A stretch of 64,000 nucleotides of DNA from JAUJNH01 sp038253125. GTDB lineage: Bacteria > Actinomycetota > Acidimicrobiia > Acidimicrobiales > JAUJNH01. The notes beneath the pieces were generated by a model. That model worked only from the letters and a program-made list of their open reading frames with translations, had not been told where the DNA came from and did no database searches. Each line of letters starts with the position of its first letter. Positions within the stretch are counted from its first letter, which is position 1. The DNA is taken from assembly GCA_038253125.1 (NCBI GenBank), contig JBBSHM010000001.1:1-64000 (forward strand). Reading direction: 5' to 3'. Position numbers and translations under genes: made by a program. This document shows positions 53,329-62,389 of this stretch, in pieces.

Positions 53329-54356
53329 GCGTGAACCCGGTGGAAGGCTTCGTCCGGCGGGTCGACCGCTTCCAACAGCGACACCGGGTCCTGGCCATCG
53401 GGTTCGGGGTGGTGAAGAAGTTCGGGGACGACCGGGCCGGGAGCCTGGCCGCGCTCATCGCCTACTATGGGTTCCTGGCCGTCTTCCCGCTGCTGCTTCT
53501 CCTGACGACCTCGCTCGGCTTGGCCCTCGGCGCCAACTCCTCCCTCCAGACGGCGGTGCTGAACTCGGCCCTGCGTGACTTCCCGATCATCGGCAACCAG
53601 CTGGTCGGCCCCACCGGTCAGATTCGTCCGCTTCGGGGCAGCGGGGCGGCCCTGGTGTTCGGCGTCGGCGGGCTGTTGTGGGGGTCGCTCGGGGTGACGC
53701 AGGTGTCGCAGCTGGCGATGGCCGAGGTGTGGAACGTGCCAGGCGTGATCCGGCCCAACTTCGTCGCCCGCTTCGCCCGGGGACTGAGCCTGTTCGGCGT
53801 GATCGGCCTCGGCCTCGTGGCGACGACGGTGCTGGCCTCGCTCTCCACGTTCGGCAGTGCCGCCCTGCCGCTGAAGGTCCTGGGCATCGTCGGCTCCGTC
53901 GCCATCAACATCGGCCTCTACGTCGCCGCCTTCCGACTGACGACGCCGGCATCGGTGCCCACCGGGGAGCTCGTACCCGGCGCCGCCCTGGGCGGCATCG
54001 CATGGTCGGTGCTGCAGGCCCTCGGGGGCTACCTGGTGGGCCACCAGCTCCGCCATGCCAGCCAGGTCTACGGCTACTTTGGCTCGGTGCTGGGACTGGT
54101 GTCGTGGATCTACCTCGGCGCCCAGATGACGCTCTACGCCGCCGAGTTCAACGTCGTACGCAGTCGCCGTCTCTGGCCCCGAAGCATCGTGCAGCCACCG
54201 TTGACCGAAGCCGACATACGCACCTTCGACGCCATCGCCCGCCAGGGCGAGCGGCGCCCCGAGCAGGCCGTCGAGTCGACGTGGGAAGCGAGTGCGGAGC
54301 CCACACCGCCGCCACCCGACGCTGAGACCGAGAAGGCGGACGAAGGCGCCGCTTGA
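53310..54356 (+). CDS. YihY/BrkB-family inner membrane protein
   Basis: A 348-residue protein with about six membrane helices. DRAGSLAALIAYYGFLAVFPLLLLL covers the first conserved block in two parts, and SQVYGYFGSVLGLVSWIYLG is the hallmark near the end. The C-terminal 60 residues are charged and soluble. YihY proteins were once called RNase BN but their role is unknown. ATG 53310 or 53322. Its upstream region is the truncated htrA. Confidence 0.9.
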   Translation: MLRAMVSVNPVEGFVRRVDRFQQRHRVLAIGFGVVKKFGDDRAGSLAALIAYYGFLAVFPLLLLLTTSLGLALGANSSLQTAVLNSALRDFPIIGNQLVGPTGQIRPLRGSGAALVFGVGGLLWGSLGVTQVSQLAMAEVWNVPGVIRPNFVARFARGLSLFGVIGLGLVATTVLASLSTFGSAALPLKVLGIVGSVAINIGLYVAAFRLTTPASVPTGELVPGAALGGIAWSVLQALGGYLVGHQLRHASQVYGYFGSVLGLVSWIYLGAQMTLYAAEFNVVRSRRLWPRSIVQPPLTEADIRTFDAIARQGERRPEQAVESTWEASAEPTPPPPDAETEKADEGAA

Positions 54357-54381
54357 GGCCGCCGGCCTGCTGCGACGTGGC

Positions 54382-55737
54382 TCAGGCGCGACTGCGGACC
54401 TCTGCGTAGCGGGCCAGGGCTTCGCGGCGTTCGGCGCCGTGGTCGACGATCGGGGCCGGGTAGCCGTGCGGCGGCCCGCCCTCCAGCTTCCACGGCTCGA
54501 ACAGCTGGGGCGGCGCAAGGCTGGCCAGCTCCGGCACGAAGCGGCGGATGTAGGCACCTTGCGGGTCGTGCTGTCGGGCCTGGGTGGTGGGGTTGAAGAC
54601 CCGGAAGTAGGGGGCGGGATCGGTGCCGGTGCCGGCCACCCACTGCCAGCCGTGGTTGTTCGAGGCCAGGTCGCCGTCGACGAGGTGGTGCATGAACAAG
54701 CGAGCCCCTCGGCTCCAGTCGATGTGCAGGTCCTTCACGAGGAAGCTGGCGGCGACGAGGCGTAGGCGGTTGGGCATCCAGGCTTCGGCCAGCAGCTGGC
54801 GCATCCCGGCGTCGACCAGCGGGTAGCCGGTGCGGCCGGTCCTCCAGGCGTCGAAGCGCCGTTCGGCGGCGGCGCCGCTGTCCAGCCTCATCTCGGTCAT
54901 GGCCGGCTGCAGCGAACGACGGGCCGTGGCCGGCTGGTGCCACAGGACGTCGGCGTAGAACTCCCTCCACGCCAGCTCGCTGCGCAGCTTCTCCTGCGCC
55001 GGTGACCGTCCCAGCCGGTCGAGGACCTGACGAGGGTGGATGCAGCCGTACTTGAGGTACGGCGAGAGGCGCGTGGTGGCGTCGGCCGCGGGCTCGTCCC
55101 GCCGGGTGTCGTAGGTCGGCGCCGCCCCGGCCAGGAACTGCTCCAGGCGGTCGACGGCGGCCGCCTCGCCCGCTGGCGGCAACGAGGCAGGAACGGCGGG
55201 CTCGGCCGGCACGCCATCGGACCGCAGGCCCTCCCCCCAGGCGATTCCCGCTGGTGCGGCCAGCGGCGCCGGCCAGCCATGGGCCCTCCACGTCCGGTAG
55301 AAGGGGGTGAAGACAGCGAAGTGCCCACCATCGCCCTTGTGAACGAGGCCGGGCTCGGCGGCGTAGGGCGATCCCACCCGGACGAGGCGATGACCGGCGG
55401 CGGCCAGGGCCTTGTCCACCGCCTCGTCCCGCTCGTGGCCGTATGGCCCGAAGTCAGCCGACACGAACACCTCGGCGGCACCGGTCTCGCCAGCAACGGC
55501 TGGCACCACCTCGGCCGGGTGGCCCTCCCGCACGACGAGGTTACCGCCGATCGAGGCGTCGAGCGACTTCAGGCACCTGGACAAAAAGGCGAGGCGGGGC
55601 GGGCCCGCCGGCTTGCGGAGCCGAGGATCAGACACGAACAGGGCGACGACGGGGCCACCGCCCGACGCCGCCTGGACCAGGGCCGGGTGGTCGCCCAGAC
55701 GGAGGTCCCGCCGGAACCAGATGACGGTGGTCGGCAT
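54382..55737 (-). CDS. phrB: Deoxyribodipyrimidine photolyase
   Basis: A 451-residue class I photolyase. The N-terminal antenna domain begins VIWFRRDLRLGDHPAL. The FAD-binding domain has WREFYADVLWHQP, AWRTGRTGYPLVDAGMRQL and WMPNRLRLVAASFL, with HHLVDGDLASNNHGWQW covering the FAD and lesion contacts. It uses blue light to split cyclobutane dimers in DNA. ATG 55737 is chosen as it places MPTTVIWFRRD at the start. Confidence 0.95.
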   Translation of the reverse strand: MPTTVIWFRRDLRLGDHPALVQAASGGGPVVALFVSDPRLRKPAGPPRLAFLSRCLKSLDASIGGNLVVREGHPAEVVPAVAGETGAAEVFVSADFGPYGHERDEAVDKALAAAGHRLVRVGSPYAAEPGLVHKGDGGHFAVFTPFYRTWRAHGWPAPLAAPAGIAWGEGLRSDGVPAEPAVPASLPPAGEAAAVDRLEQFLAGAAPTYDTRRDEPAADATTRLSPYLKYGCIHPRQVLDRLGRSPAQEKLRSELAWREFYADVLWHQPATARRSLQPAMTEMRLDSGAAAERRFDAWRTGRTGYPLVDAGMRQLLAEAWMPNRLRLVAASFLVKDLHIDWSRGARLFMHHLVDGDLASNNHGWQWVAGTGTDPAPYFRVFNPTTQARQHDPQGAYIRRFVPELASLAPPQLFEPWKLEGGPPHGYPAPIVDHGAERREALARYAEVRSRA

Positions 55738-55843
55738 CACAGCATCCTGCCCACGCCCTGTTGGGCGAACCATGGGTGACAGACGTGGGCTCCTGCTGAC
55801 AGCAGGGAGTGGGATGGGCCGCCTCGGCGGTTAGCGTCCCGCC

Positions 55844-56173
55844 GTGGCCTGGCTGGTGCGGGGCGAAGAGGTCCTCTGCCCGCTCGAGGTCGCCTCGGCC
55901 CACATGGCTCGCCTGAGGGGCCTGCTCGGGCGGGACGAGCTCAATGGTGCGCTGCTGCTGCCCGGCTGCCGCAGCGTCCACACCCTCGGCATGCGCTTCC
56001 CGATCGACGTCGCCTTCCTCGGCCGTGGAGGACGTGTGGTGGGCGTGGTGACGCCCATGCGGCGCTGGCGGGTTGGCCGGGCCCGCTGGCGGGCCCGCCA
56101 GGTTCTCGAAGCCGAGGCCGGCGCCTTTGCCCGCTGGCGGATCGCTCCAGGCGACGTGCTGGAGATCCGTTGA
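55844..56173 (+). CDS. DUF192 family protein
   Basis: A 109-residue protein. RLRGLLGRDELNGALLLPGC, then VHTLGMRFPIDVAFLGRGG, and the end ARWRIAPGDVLEIR follow the DUF192 pattern. The family function is unknown. GTG start at 55844; the stop overlaps the rsmI TTG by 4 bases, so it shares a transcript with rsmI. Confidence 0.88.
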   Translation: MAWLVRGEEVLCPLEVASAHMARLRGLLGRDELNGALLLPGCRSVHTLGMRFPIDVAFLGRGGRVVGVVTPMRRWRVGRARWRARQVLEAEAGAFARWRIAPGDVLEIR

Positions 56174-57012
56174 GCGGCCGTCTCGTGCTGGTGGGGACGC
56201 CCATCGGCAACCTGGGCGACCTCTCTCCGAGAGCCGTGCAGGTGATCGCCGCCGCCGACGTCGTGTGCTGTGAGGACACTCGCCACAGCCGCAAGCTGCT
56301 GACCCACGCCGGGGTCCAGGCCAGGCGGCTGGTGGCTGTGCACGAGCACAACGAGCAGGAGCAGGCCGGGGCGGTGTTGCGCTGGCTGGCCGAGGGCAAG
56401 GTCGTCGCCGTCATCACCGACGCCGGCCTGCCCGGCATCTCCGACCCCGGCGAGCGGCTGGTGCGGGCCGCCGCCGACGCCGGTCATGTCGTCGACGTGG
56501 TGCCCGGTCCCTCGGCCGTGGTGGCAGGGCTGGTCGTGTCGGGCCTGCCCTCCGGCCGCTTCTGCTTCGAGGGCTTCCTGCCCAGCAAGGGCGCCGAGCG
56601 GGGGCGGCGTCTGGCTGCCGTCGCCGCCGAGGAGCGCACAACCGTGCTGTTCGAGGCGCCTCACCGGCTGGCCGCCACGCTGACCGAGCTGGCCACCGCC
56701 TGTGGGCCTGAACGGTCGTGTGCGGTGGCCCGGGAGCTGACCAAGCTGCACGAGGAGGTGTGGCGCGGGACGCTGGCCACCGCCGCCGACCGGGCGCGCC
56801 AACAACCCCCGCGGGGCGAGCACGTCGTGGTGGTGGGAGGAGCCGAGCCGCCCGAGGTGAGCGATGACGAGGTGGCCATCGCCGTGGACGAGGCCCGGAC
56901 CGCCGGCCTGTCGGCCCGCGATGCCGCCGCCGAGGTGGCCGACCGACTGGGGGTGGCGCGAAACCGCGCCTATGCGGCAACTCGCCCCGGGCAGCCCGGA
57001 GCCCGTCGCTAG
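56170..57012 (+). CDS. rsmI: 16S rRNA C1402 ribose 2'-O-methyltransferase RsmI
   Basis: A 280-residue RsmI. The start is LVLVGTPIGNLGDLSPRAV, followed by CEDTRHSRKLL, VITDAGLPGISDPGERLV and PGPSAVVAGLVVSGLP, the SAM-binding tetrapyrrole-methylase-type motifs. It methylates C1402 in the ribosomal decoding centre. TTG start at 56170. A mycobacterial homolog (Rv1003) lies in the same neighbourhood upstream of metG. Confidence 0.93.
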   Translation: MSGRLVLVGTPIGNLGDLSPRAVQVIAAADVVCCEDTRHSRKLLTHAGVQARRLVAVHEHNEQEQAGAVLRWLAEGKVVAVITDAGLPGISDPGERLVRAAADAGHVVDVVPGPSAVVAGLVVSGLPSGRFCFEGFLPSKGAERGRRLAAVAAEERTTVLFEAPHRLAATLTELATACGPERSCAVARELTKLHEEVWRGTLATAADRARQQPPRGEHVVVVGGAEPPEVSDDEVAIAVDEARTAGLSARDAAAEVADRLGVARNRAYAATRPGQPGARR

Positions 57013-57056
57013 GGTCGTCCCGTGTCCTCTCCCGCTCTGCAGGGCCGCTCGGGCCG

Positions 57057-58853
57057 GTGACGGCCCAGCGCATCCTCACCGCCGTGGCGTGGCCCTACGC
57101 CAACGGTCCCCGCCACATCGGTCACGTCGCCGGGTTCGGGGTCCCGTCCGACGTATTCAGCCGCTATCACCGGATGGCCGGCGACGACGTGCTGATGGTC
57201 AGCGGCACCGACGAGCACGGCACGCCGATCCTGGTGCAGGCCGACCAGGAGGGCGTCGGGCCCCGAGAGCTGGCCGATCGGTACAACCGGGTGATCGCCG
57301 AGGACCTGCAGGGGCTCGGGCTGGCCTATGACCTGTTCACCCGCACCACGACCCGCAACCACGAGGCGGTGGTGCAGGAGGTCTTCCTCGGCCTGTACCG
57401 CAACGGCTACATCCAGGCCCGACCGTCGAAGGGCGCCATCTCCCCGTCCACCGGCCGCACGCTGCCCGACCGCTACATCGAGGGCACCTGCCCCCACTGC
57501 AGCTACGACGGCGCCCGCGGCGACCAGTGCGACAACTGCGGACGCCAGCTGGACCCCACCGACCTCATCAACCCCCGCTCGAAGATCAACGGTGAGGTGC
57601 CCGAGTTCGTCGAGACCGATCACCTGTTCCTTGACCTGCCGGCGTTCGCCGAGGCCCTCGGAAGCTGGCTCCAGAGCCGCACCGACTGGCGGCCGAACGT
57701 CTTGGCGTTCTCGACGAACCTGCTTCCCGACCTGAAGCCGCGAGCCATCAGCCGCGACATCGACTGGGGGGTGAAGGTCCCGCTCGACGGCTGGCGTGAC
57801 CGCCCCGACAAGCGTCTGTACGTCTGGTTCGACGCCGTGATCGGCTACCTGTCGGCGTCGATCGAGTGGGCCCGCCGCCGAGGCGAACCCGACGCCTGGC
57901 GGGCCTGGTGGCAGGACCCTGACGCCCGCGCCTACTACTTCATGGGCAAGGACAACGTGGTCTTCCACACCGTCATCTGGCCGTCGCTGCTGCTCGGCTA
58001 CGGCGGCCACGGCGACCATGGCGGCAGCCCCGGCCAGCTGGGTGAGCTGGGCCTGCCCGCCGAGGTCGTGTCGAGCGAGTTCCTCACCATGGAGGGCCGC
58101 AAGTTCAGCTCGTCCAAGGGCGTGGTGATCTACGTGCGCGACGTGCTCGAGCGCTACGGGCCCGACCCGCTGCGCTACCACCTGGCCATCGCCGGTCCCG
58201 AGAACCAGGACACCGACTTCACCTGGGCCGAGTTCGTGCGCCGCAACAACGAGGAGCTGGTGGCGGCCTGGGGCAACCTGGTGAACCGCACCGTGTCGAT
58301 GACGGCCAAGAACCTGGGCGCCATCCCCGAGGCCGGTGAGCTGACCGACATCGACCACGCCGTCCTGGCCACCGCCGAGGCCGGCTTCGCCGAGGTCGGC
58401 GGCCTGCTGGAGAAGAGCCGGCAGAAGGCGGCGATCGGCAAGGCCATGGCGGTGGTGTTCGCCGCCAACAAGTACCTGTCCGACACCGAACCGTGGAAGC
58501 TGCGCACAGCCGATCCGGCTCGCATGGCCACGGTCCTGCACGTGGCGCTGCAGGTGGTGGACGACGCCAAGGCCCTCCTCACCCCGTTCCTGCCGCACTC
58601 GGCCCAGAAGGTGCACGAGCAGCTGGGCGGCGTCGGCACCTGGTCGTCCATGCCCGAGATGGTCGAGGTCGACGAGGACGGGGGTACCCCCTACCAGGTG
58701 CTCACCGGCGACCACGCCGCCGCCGCCGCCACCTGGAGCCGGGTGTCGATCGTGCCCGGCACACCGCTGGCGCCGCCCACCCCGGTCTTTGCCAAGCTCG
58801 AGCCGTCGGTGGTCGACGACGAGCTGGCCCGGCTGGCCGAAGAGGCAGGCTGA
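57057..58853 (+). CDS. metG: Methionyl-tRNA synthetase
   Basis: A 598-residue class I synthetase. HIGH is literally HIGH in NGPRHIGHVAGFG, and KMSKS is replaced by KFSSSKG. One zinc knuckle is present (CPHC-x8-CDNC in the stretch YIEGTCPHCSYDG.. to CDNCGRQL). The anticodon-binding domain lies C-terminal. It charges initiator and elongator tRNA-Met. GTG start at 57057, 44 bases after rsmI. Confidence 0.95.
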   Translation: MTAQRILTAVAWPYANGPRHIGHVAGFGVPSDVFSRYHRMAGDDVLMVSGTDEHGTPILVQADQEGVGPRELADRYNRVIAEDLQGLGLAYDLFTRTTTRNHEAVVQEVFLGLYRNGYIQARPSKGAISPSTGRTLPDRYIEGTCPHCSYDGARGDQCDNCGRQLDPTDLINPRSKINGEVPEFVETDHLFLDLPAFAEALGSWLQSRTDWRPNVLAFSTNLLPDLKPRAISRDIDWGVKVPLDGWRDRPDKRLYVWFDAVIGYLSASIEWARRRGEPDAWRAWWQDPDARAYYFMGKDNVVFHTVIWPSLLLGYGGHGDHGGSPGQLGELGLPAEVVSSEFLTMEGRKFSSSKGVVIYVRDVLERYGPDPLRYHLAIAGPENQDTDFTWAEFVRRNNEELVAAWGNLVNRTVSMTAKNLGAIPEAGELTDIDHAVLATAEAGFAEVGGLLEKSRQKAAIGKAMAVVFAANKYLSDTEPWKLRTADPARMATVLHVALQVVDDAKALLTPFLPHSAQKVHEQLGGVGTWSSMPEMVEVDEDGGTPYQVLTGDHAAAAATWSRVSIVPGTPLAPPTPVFAKLEPSVVDDELARLAEEAG

Positions 58854-58861
58854 GGAGCCGC

Positions 58862-59653
58862 GTGGGCTGGGTCGACTCGCACTGCCACGTGCCCTACGAC
58901 GAGGGCCGGTTCCAGTTGGGCGAGGACGTGCTCGACCAGGCCCGGGCCGCCGGCGTCTCCGGCTTCGTCACCGTCGGCACCGACCGGGCCCAGTCGTTGG
59001 CTGCCATCGACGTAGCCGGTCGTCACCCCGATGTGTGGGCCACCGTCGGACTGCACCCCCACGACGCCAGCCGTGGGACGGCCACGGTGGCCGACCTCCT
59101 CGACCGGCCCCGGGTGGTCGCCGTCGGCGAGTGCGGGCTGGATTACCACTACGACCACTCGCCCCGCGACGTCCAGCGCACCGCCTTCGCCGAGCAGGTG
59201 GCGTGGGCCGTCGAGCGTGACCTGGCCCTGGTGATCCACACCCGGTCGGCGTGGGACGACACCTTCGCCGTGCTGGCCGAGGCCGGCGTCCCCGGGCGCA
59301 CCGTCTTCCACTGCTTCACGGGTGGCCCCGACGAGGCGCGGCGGGCGCTCGACGTGGGCGGCCACCTCAGCTTCAGCGGCATCGCCACCTTCCCGGGCGC
59401 CCCGGAGGTGCGGGCCGCCGCCGCCCTCTGCCCGGCCGACCGGCTGCTCGTCGAGACCGACGCCCCCTACCTGGCCCCGGTGCCCCACCGGGGCAGGCCG
59501 AACACCCCGGCCTGGGTCCCGGTGGTCGGCGCGGCGATCGCCGCCGCCCGAGGCGAGCCGGTCGAGGCGGTCGAGGAGGTGACGGCGGCGAACGCCCGCC
59601 GGGTCTTCTGTCTGCCGCCGCCCGTCTTGCCGCCGTCCTCGCTTCTTCGGTAG
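58862..59653 (+). CDS. tatD: TatD-family metal-dependent deoxyribonuclease
   Basis: A 263-residue TIM-barrel hydrolase. Metal ligands are seen in VDSHCHVPYDE, the Glu in GECGLDYHYDHSP, His in LVIHTRSAWDD and HCFTGG, and the Asp in ETDAPYLAP. TatD acts as a 3'-5' exonuclease or DNA repair nuclease. It starts at GTG 58862, 8 bases after metG. The order metG-tatD-rpf-rsmA-ispE matches mycobacteria. Confidence 0.93.
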   Translation: MGWVDSHCHVPYDEGRFQLGEDVLDQARAAGVSGFVTVGTDRAQSLAAIDVAGRHPDVWATVGLHPHDASRGTATVADLLDRPRVVAVGECGLDYHYDHSPRDVQRTAFAEQVAWAVERDLALVIHTRSAWDDTFAVLAEAGVPGRTVFHCFTGGPDEARRALDVGGHLSFSGIATFPGAPEVRAAAALCPADRLLVETDAPYLAPVPHRGRPNTPAWVPVVGAAIAAARGEPVEAVEEVTAANARRVFCLPPPVLPPSSLLR

Positions 59654-59809
59654 GTTCTCCGTCACCGCCCGAGCGCCTGGCTCTTCTCGTCGCGTCCTGA
59701 CCTTGGTCCTGAACGCGCCTCGACCGTGCTTGCCGGCTGGTGACCCTGCCCCCGATGCCAAGAGGCGCGCCTTCTGCCGACTTCACCCGCACCCGACATC
59801 CGCAAGCCG

Positions 59810-60559
59810 GTGATCGCCCTCGCCCTGTGCGGGGCGGTGCTCCTGGTCCCCCTGGCCCTGTCGGTGCCCGGGGGTGCTCCCGGGCCCCGGACGGAGGTGG
59901 TGCTGGCCGCTGGCGTGCCGTCGGGCGAAGCGCCCGACGAGGCGGGCGGGCCACCAGCCGATCCGGACCAGGCCGAGGCTCCCGCTCAGGCCGATGGAGC
60001 GGCGGTGAGCATCGACGGGCCGACCGGCTCGCGGCACCCGCTCACCTCACTTCACGCCGACGCCCGGACGGCCAGCACCGGCCGGAACCGGCCGGCGGCG
60101 CTCACGGCCAGGTCCACGACCAGCACGACCACCCAGGCGAAGACCGGGCCGGCCACCACCGTTGAGGCCCAACCGTCGGTGGCCGTCAGGGCCGCCTCCA
60201 TCGCTGCCGGGCCGCCGGCCAAGCCTGCGCCTCCGCCTCCTGCGCCTCCTCCGCCGCCTCCGCCTCCTCCGCCGCCTCGTCCCTCCCCGCCGCCGACCCG
60301 TCCGCCGGCCGTGCCCACCCCGGCCGGCGGCAGCGTGTGGGACCGCCTGGCGCAGTGCGAGTCGGGCAACACCAACGACGGCAGCGGCCCCTACTACGGC
60401 TACTGGCAGTTCAGCGCCGACACATGGCTGAACATGGGCGAATCCGGCCTCCCGAACGACTTCAGCCGCGACCATCAGCTGTCGGTCGCCCAACGGCTGC
60501 AGGCGACCAGCGGCTGGGGGGCGTGGCCCGCATGCTCGGCCCGCCTGGGCCTGCGGTAG
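59810..60559 (+). CDS. Resuscitation-promoting factor (Rpf-domain) protein
   Basis: A 249-residue exported protein. After a signal peptide (VIALALCGAVLLVPLALSVPG) comes a long Ala/Pro/Thr linker with a run of about 30 Pro-rich residues (about 143-170), then a C-terminal Rpf transglycosylase-like domain: WDRLAQCESGNTNDGSG with the catalytic Glu, YYGYWQFSADTW and WPACS. It cleaves peptidoglycan to promote growth. It occupies the rpfB position but lacks the G5 and DUF348 domains of RpfB. GTG start. Confidence 0.88.
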   Translation: MIALALCGAVLLVPLALSVPGGAPGPRTEVVLAAGVPSGEAPDEAGGPPADPDQAEAPAQADGAAVSIDGPTGSRHPLTSLHADARTASTGRNRPAALTARSTTSTTTQAKTGPATTVEAQPSVAVRAASIAAGPPAKPAPPPPAPPPPPPPPPPPRPSPPPTRPPAVPTPAGGSVWDRLAQCESGNTNDGSGPYYGYWQFSADTWLNMGESGLPNDFSRDHQLSVAQRLQATSGWGAWPACSARLGLR

Positions 60560-60572
60560 ACCTCATGAGCGC

Positions 60573-61394
60573 GTGACCCTGAGCCGGGGTCAGGTGCTTG
60601 GGCTGCTCGAGGCGAACGGCCTGCGGCCGAGCAGGGCTCTCGGCCAGAACTTCGTGGTGGATCCCAACACCGTGCGGCGCATCGCCCGCCTGGCCGGCGT
60701 CGGCCCCGGCGACCGGGTGGTCGAGGTCGGCGCCGGCCTCGGCAGCCTCACCCTGGCGCTGGCACAGACGGGCGCCGAGGTGACGGCGATCGAGATCGAC
60801 CGCCACCTCCTGCGGTTGCTCGCCGAGGTGGTCGAGCCGGCAGGCGTGCGGGTTGTCGCCGGCGACGCCACCGTCCTCGACTGGGCCGCCCTGCTCGGAG
60901 ACCAGCGATGGCACCTAGTGGCCAACCTGCCCTACAACGTGGCGACGTCGCTCGTGTGCGACCTCCTCGACGGCGTTCCCGCCATCAGCGACCTGCTGGT
61001 GATGGTGCAGCGCGAGGTGGGCGAGCGGCTCGCCGCCGGCCCGGGTAGCGGCGCCTACGGTGCGGTGTCGGTGAAGGTGCGCTACTGGGCGACGGCGAAG
61101 GTGGTGGGCAAGGTGCCCGCCTCGGTGTTCGTGCCCCGTCCCAACGTCGAGTCTGCGCTCGTCCGCATCGTCCGCCACCCGCTGGGGCCGGCGGTGGACC
61201 CGGCCATCGTCGGAGCAGACCGCCTCTTCCAGGTGGTGCGGGCCGGCTTCGCCCACCGCCGCAAGATGCTGCGCGGCACGCTGGCCGGCGTCGTCGATCC
61301 CGCCGCCTTCGCCACGGCGGGTGTGGCCGAGACGGCCCGCGCCGAGGAGCTGGACATCGACGCCTGGGGGCGCCTGGCTGCCTTCGTGCCATGA
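60573..61394 (+). CDS. rsmA: 16S rRNA (A1518/A1519) dimethyltransferase RsmA/KsgA
   Basis: A 273-residue rRNA methyltransferase. SAM-binding motifs are ALGQNFVVDPN, VVEVGAGLGSLTLAL and the target-base motif NLPYNV. The C-terminal domain includes FAHRRKMLRGTL. It dimethylates two adenines at the 3' end of 16S rRNA. GTG start 60573, 13 bases after rpf; stop overlaps ispE by 4 bases. Confidence 0.95.
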   Translation: MTLSRGQVLGLLEANGLRPSRALGQNFVVDPNTVRRIARLAGVGPGDRVVEVGAGLGSLTLALAQTGAEVTAIEIDRHLLRLLAEVVEPAGVRVVAGDATVLDWAALLGDQRWHLVANLPYNVATSLVCDLLDGVPAISDLLVMVQREVGERLAAGPGSGAYGAVSVKVRYWATAKVVGKVPASVFVPRPNVESALVRIVRHPLGPAVDPAIVGADRLFQVVRAGFAHRRKMLRGTLAGVVDPAAFATAGVAETARAEELDIDAWGRLAAFVP

Positions 61395-62113
61395 CCGGCA
61401 TCACGCTTCTGGCGCCGGCCAAGCTGACGCTGTCGCTGCGGATCACCGGCCGGCGCGACGACGGCTACCACCTCCTCGACGCCGAGATGGTGTCGCTCGA
61501 CCTGGCCGACCGGCTGACCTTCAGCTCCGGCGACGGCCTGGAGCTGGTGGGCGCCGCCCCCGACGTGCCGCTCGGTCCTCAGAACCTGGTGAACCGGGCG
61601 CTGCGGGCCGTCGATCGCCATGCGCACGTGCGGGTCGACAAGCGCATCCCGAGCGGCGCCGGCCTCGGCGGCGGCTCGGCCGACGCCGCATGCGTCCTGC
61701 GCTGGGCCGGGGTGGCCGACCTGGCGCTGGCCGCCTCGCTCGGCGCCGACGTCGCCTTCTGCCTGGCGGGCGGCCGGGCCCGGGTGCGGGGCATCGGCGA
61801 ACTGGTGGAGCCGCTGCCGGTGGAAGGGCTGGCCGGATGGGCGTGGACGTTGCTGACGCCGCCGCTAGCGGTGTCCACACCCGCCGTCTACCGGGCATGG
61901 GACGACCTCGGCGGGCCGACGGCTGACGGTCCGAACGACCTAGAGCCTGCGGCGCTCGCCGTGGCGCCCGAGCTGGCTGAATGGCGGGACCGCCTCCTCG
62001 AGGCCACCGGCGTCGAGCCGGTGCTCGCCGGCAGCGGCGGAACCTGGTTCGTCGACGGAGCCTTCGAGGGCGAGGGCCTCGTGGTGGTGAGGCCTGCGGG
62101 GCTGGCGGGCTAG
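61391..62113 (+). CDS. ispE: 4-diphosphocytidyl-2-C-methylerythritol kinase IspE
   Basis: A 240-residue GHMP kinase of the MEP isoprenoid pathway. APAKLTLSLRITGRRDDGYH is the substrate start, PSGAGLGGGSADAA the ATP loop, and VEPVLAGSGGTWF the third motif. The length is well below the usual 285-310; the middle region between the first motifs and GHMP loop is shortened. All motifs are present, so it is likely active. Confidence 0.9.
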   Translation: MTGITLLAPAKLTLSLRITGRRDDGYHLLDAEMVSLDLADRLTFSSGDGLELVGAAPDVPLGPQNLVNRALRAVDRHAHVRVDKRIPSGAGLGGGSADAACVLRWAGVADLALAASLGADVAFCLAGGRARVRGIGELVEPLPVEGLAGWAWTLLTPPLAVSTPAVYRAWDDLGGPTADGPNDLEPAALAVAPELAEWRDRLLEATGVEPVLAGSGGTWFVDGAFEGEGLVVVRPAGLAG

Positions 62114-62121
62114 CTGGCCGG

Positions 62122-62223
62122 CTACTTGCCGGCGGCCCGGCGCTGCCAGCGCGTCTTCTTCAGCATCTTCTTGTGCTTCTTCTTCCGCATGCGTTTGCGG
62201 CGTTTCTTGATCAGCGAACCCAT
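62122..62223 (-). CDS. Ribosomal protein bS22 (AURKAIP1/COX24 domain)
   Basis: A 33-residue, extremely basic protein. It starts MGSLIKKRRKRMRKKKHKKM and ends TRWQRRAAGK, which is the bS22 pattern found in actinobacterial ribosomes. The TAG stop and ATG are at 62122 and 62223. It converges with ispE (8-base gap) and lies beside tRNA-Gln. Such a short gene is easily missed. Confidence 0.93.
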   Translation of the reverse strand: MGSLIKKRRKRMRKKKHKKMLKKTRWQRRAAGK

Positions 62224-62274
62224 GAGGCTTGGCAGGGTAGCGGGCCGGACGGCCGGTACGCTCGCCCGTCGCCT

Positions 62275-62346
62275 TCGGGGGTCGTCCAAATGGCAGGACC
62301 CGAGATTTTGGATCTCGTTATCAGCGTTCGATCCGCTGCCCCCGAG
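62275..62346 (+). tRNA. tRNA-Gln (TTG)
   Basis: A 72-base cloverleaf. Acceptor TCGGGGG pairs perfectly with CCCCCGA, the D arm is GTCC/GGAC, the anticodon arm is CGAGA TTTTGGA TCTCG with anticodon TTG, and the T arm is CAGCG TTCGATC CGCTG. CCA is not encoded. It sits just before glmU, as in mycobacteria. Confidence 0.93.
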
Positions 62347-62389
62347 CCCGTCCACCCCGTGGCCGGCCCCACGGGGTAGACCTTCGGTC

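Noticed and set aside
57009..58715. 568-codon open frame antisense to metG
   Set aside because: High-GC third-position shadow; the plus-strand gene has complete synthetase motifs.
60220..60310. CCT/CCG-rich run as a possible repeat or CRISPR-like array
   Set aside because: It encodes the Pro-rich linker of the Rpf protein; there are no spacers or regular repeats. No CRISPR array was seen in the window.
62126..62389. glmU starting before the tRNA
   Set aside because: The frame passes through bS22 antisense and the tRNA-Gln gene; family alignment starts at ATG 62390.
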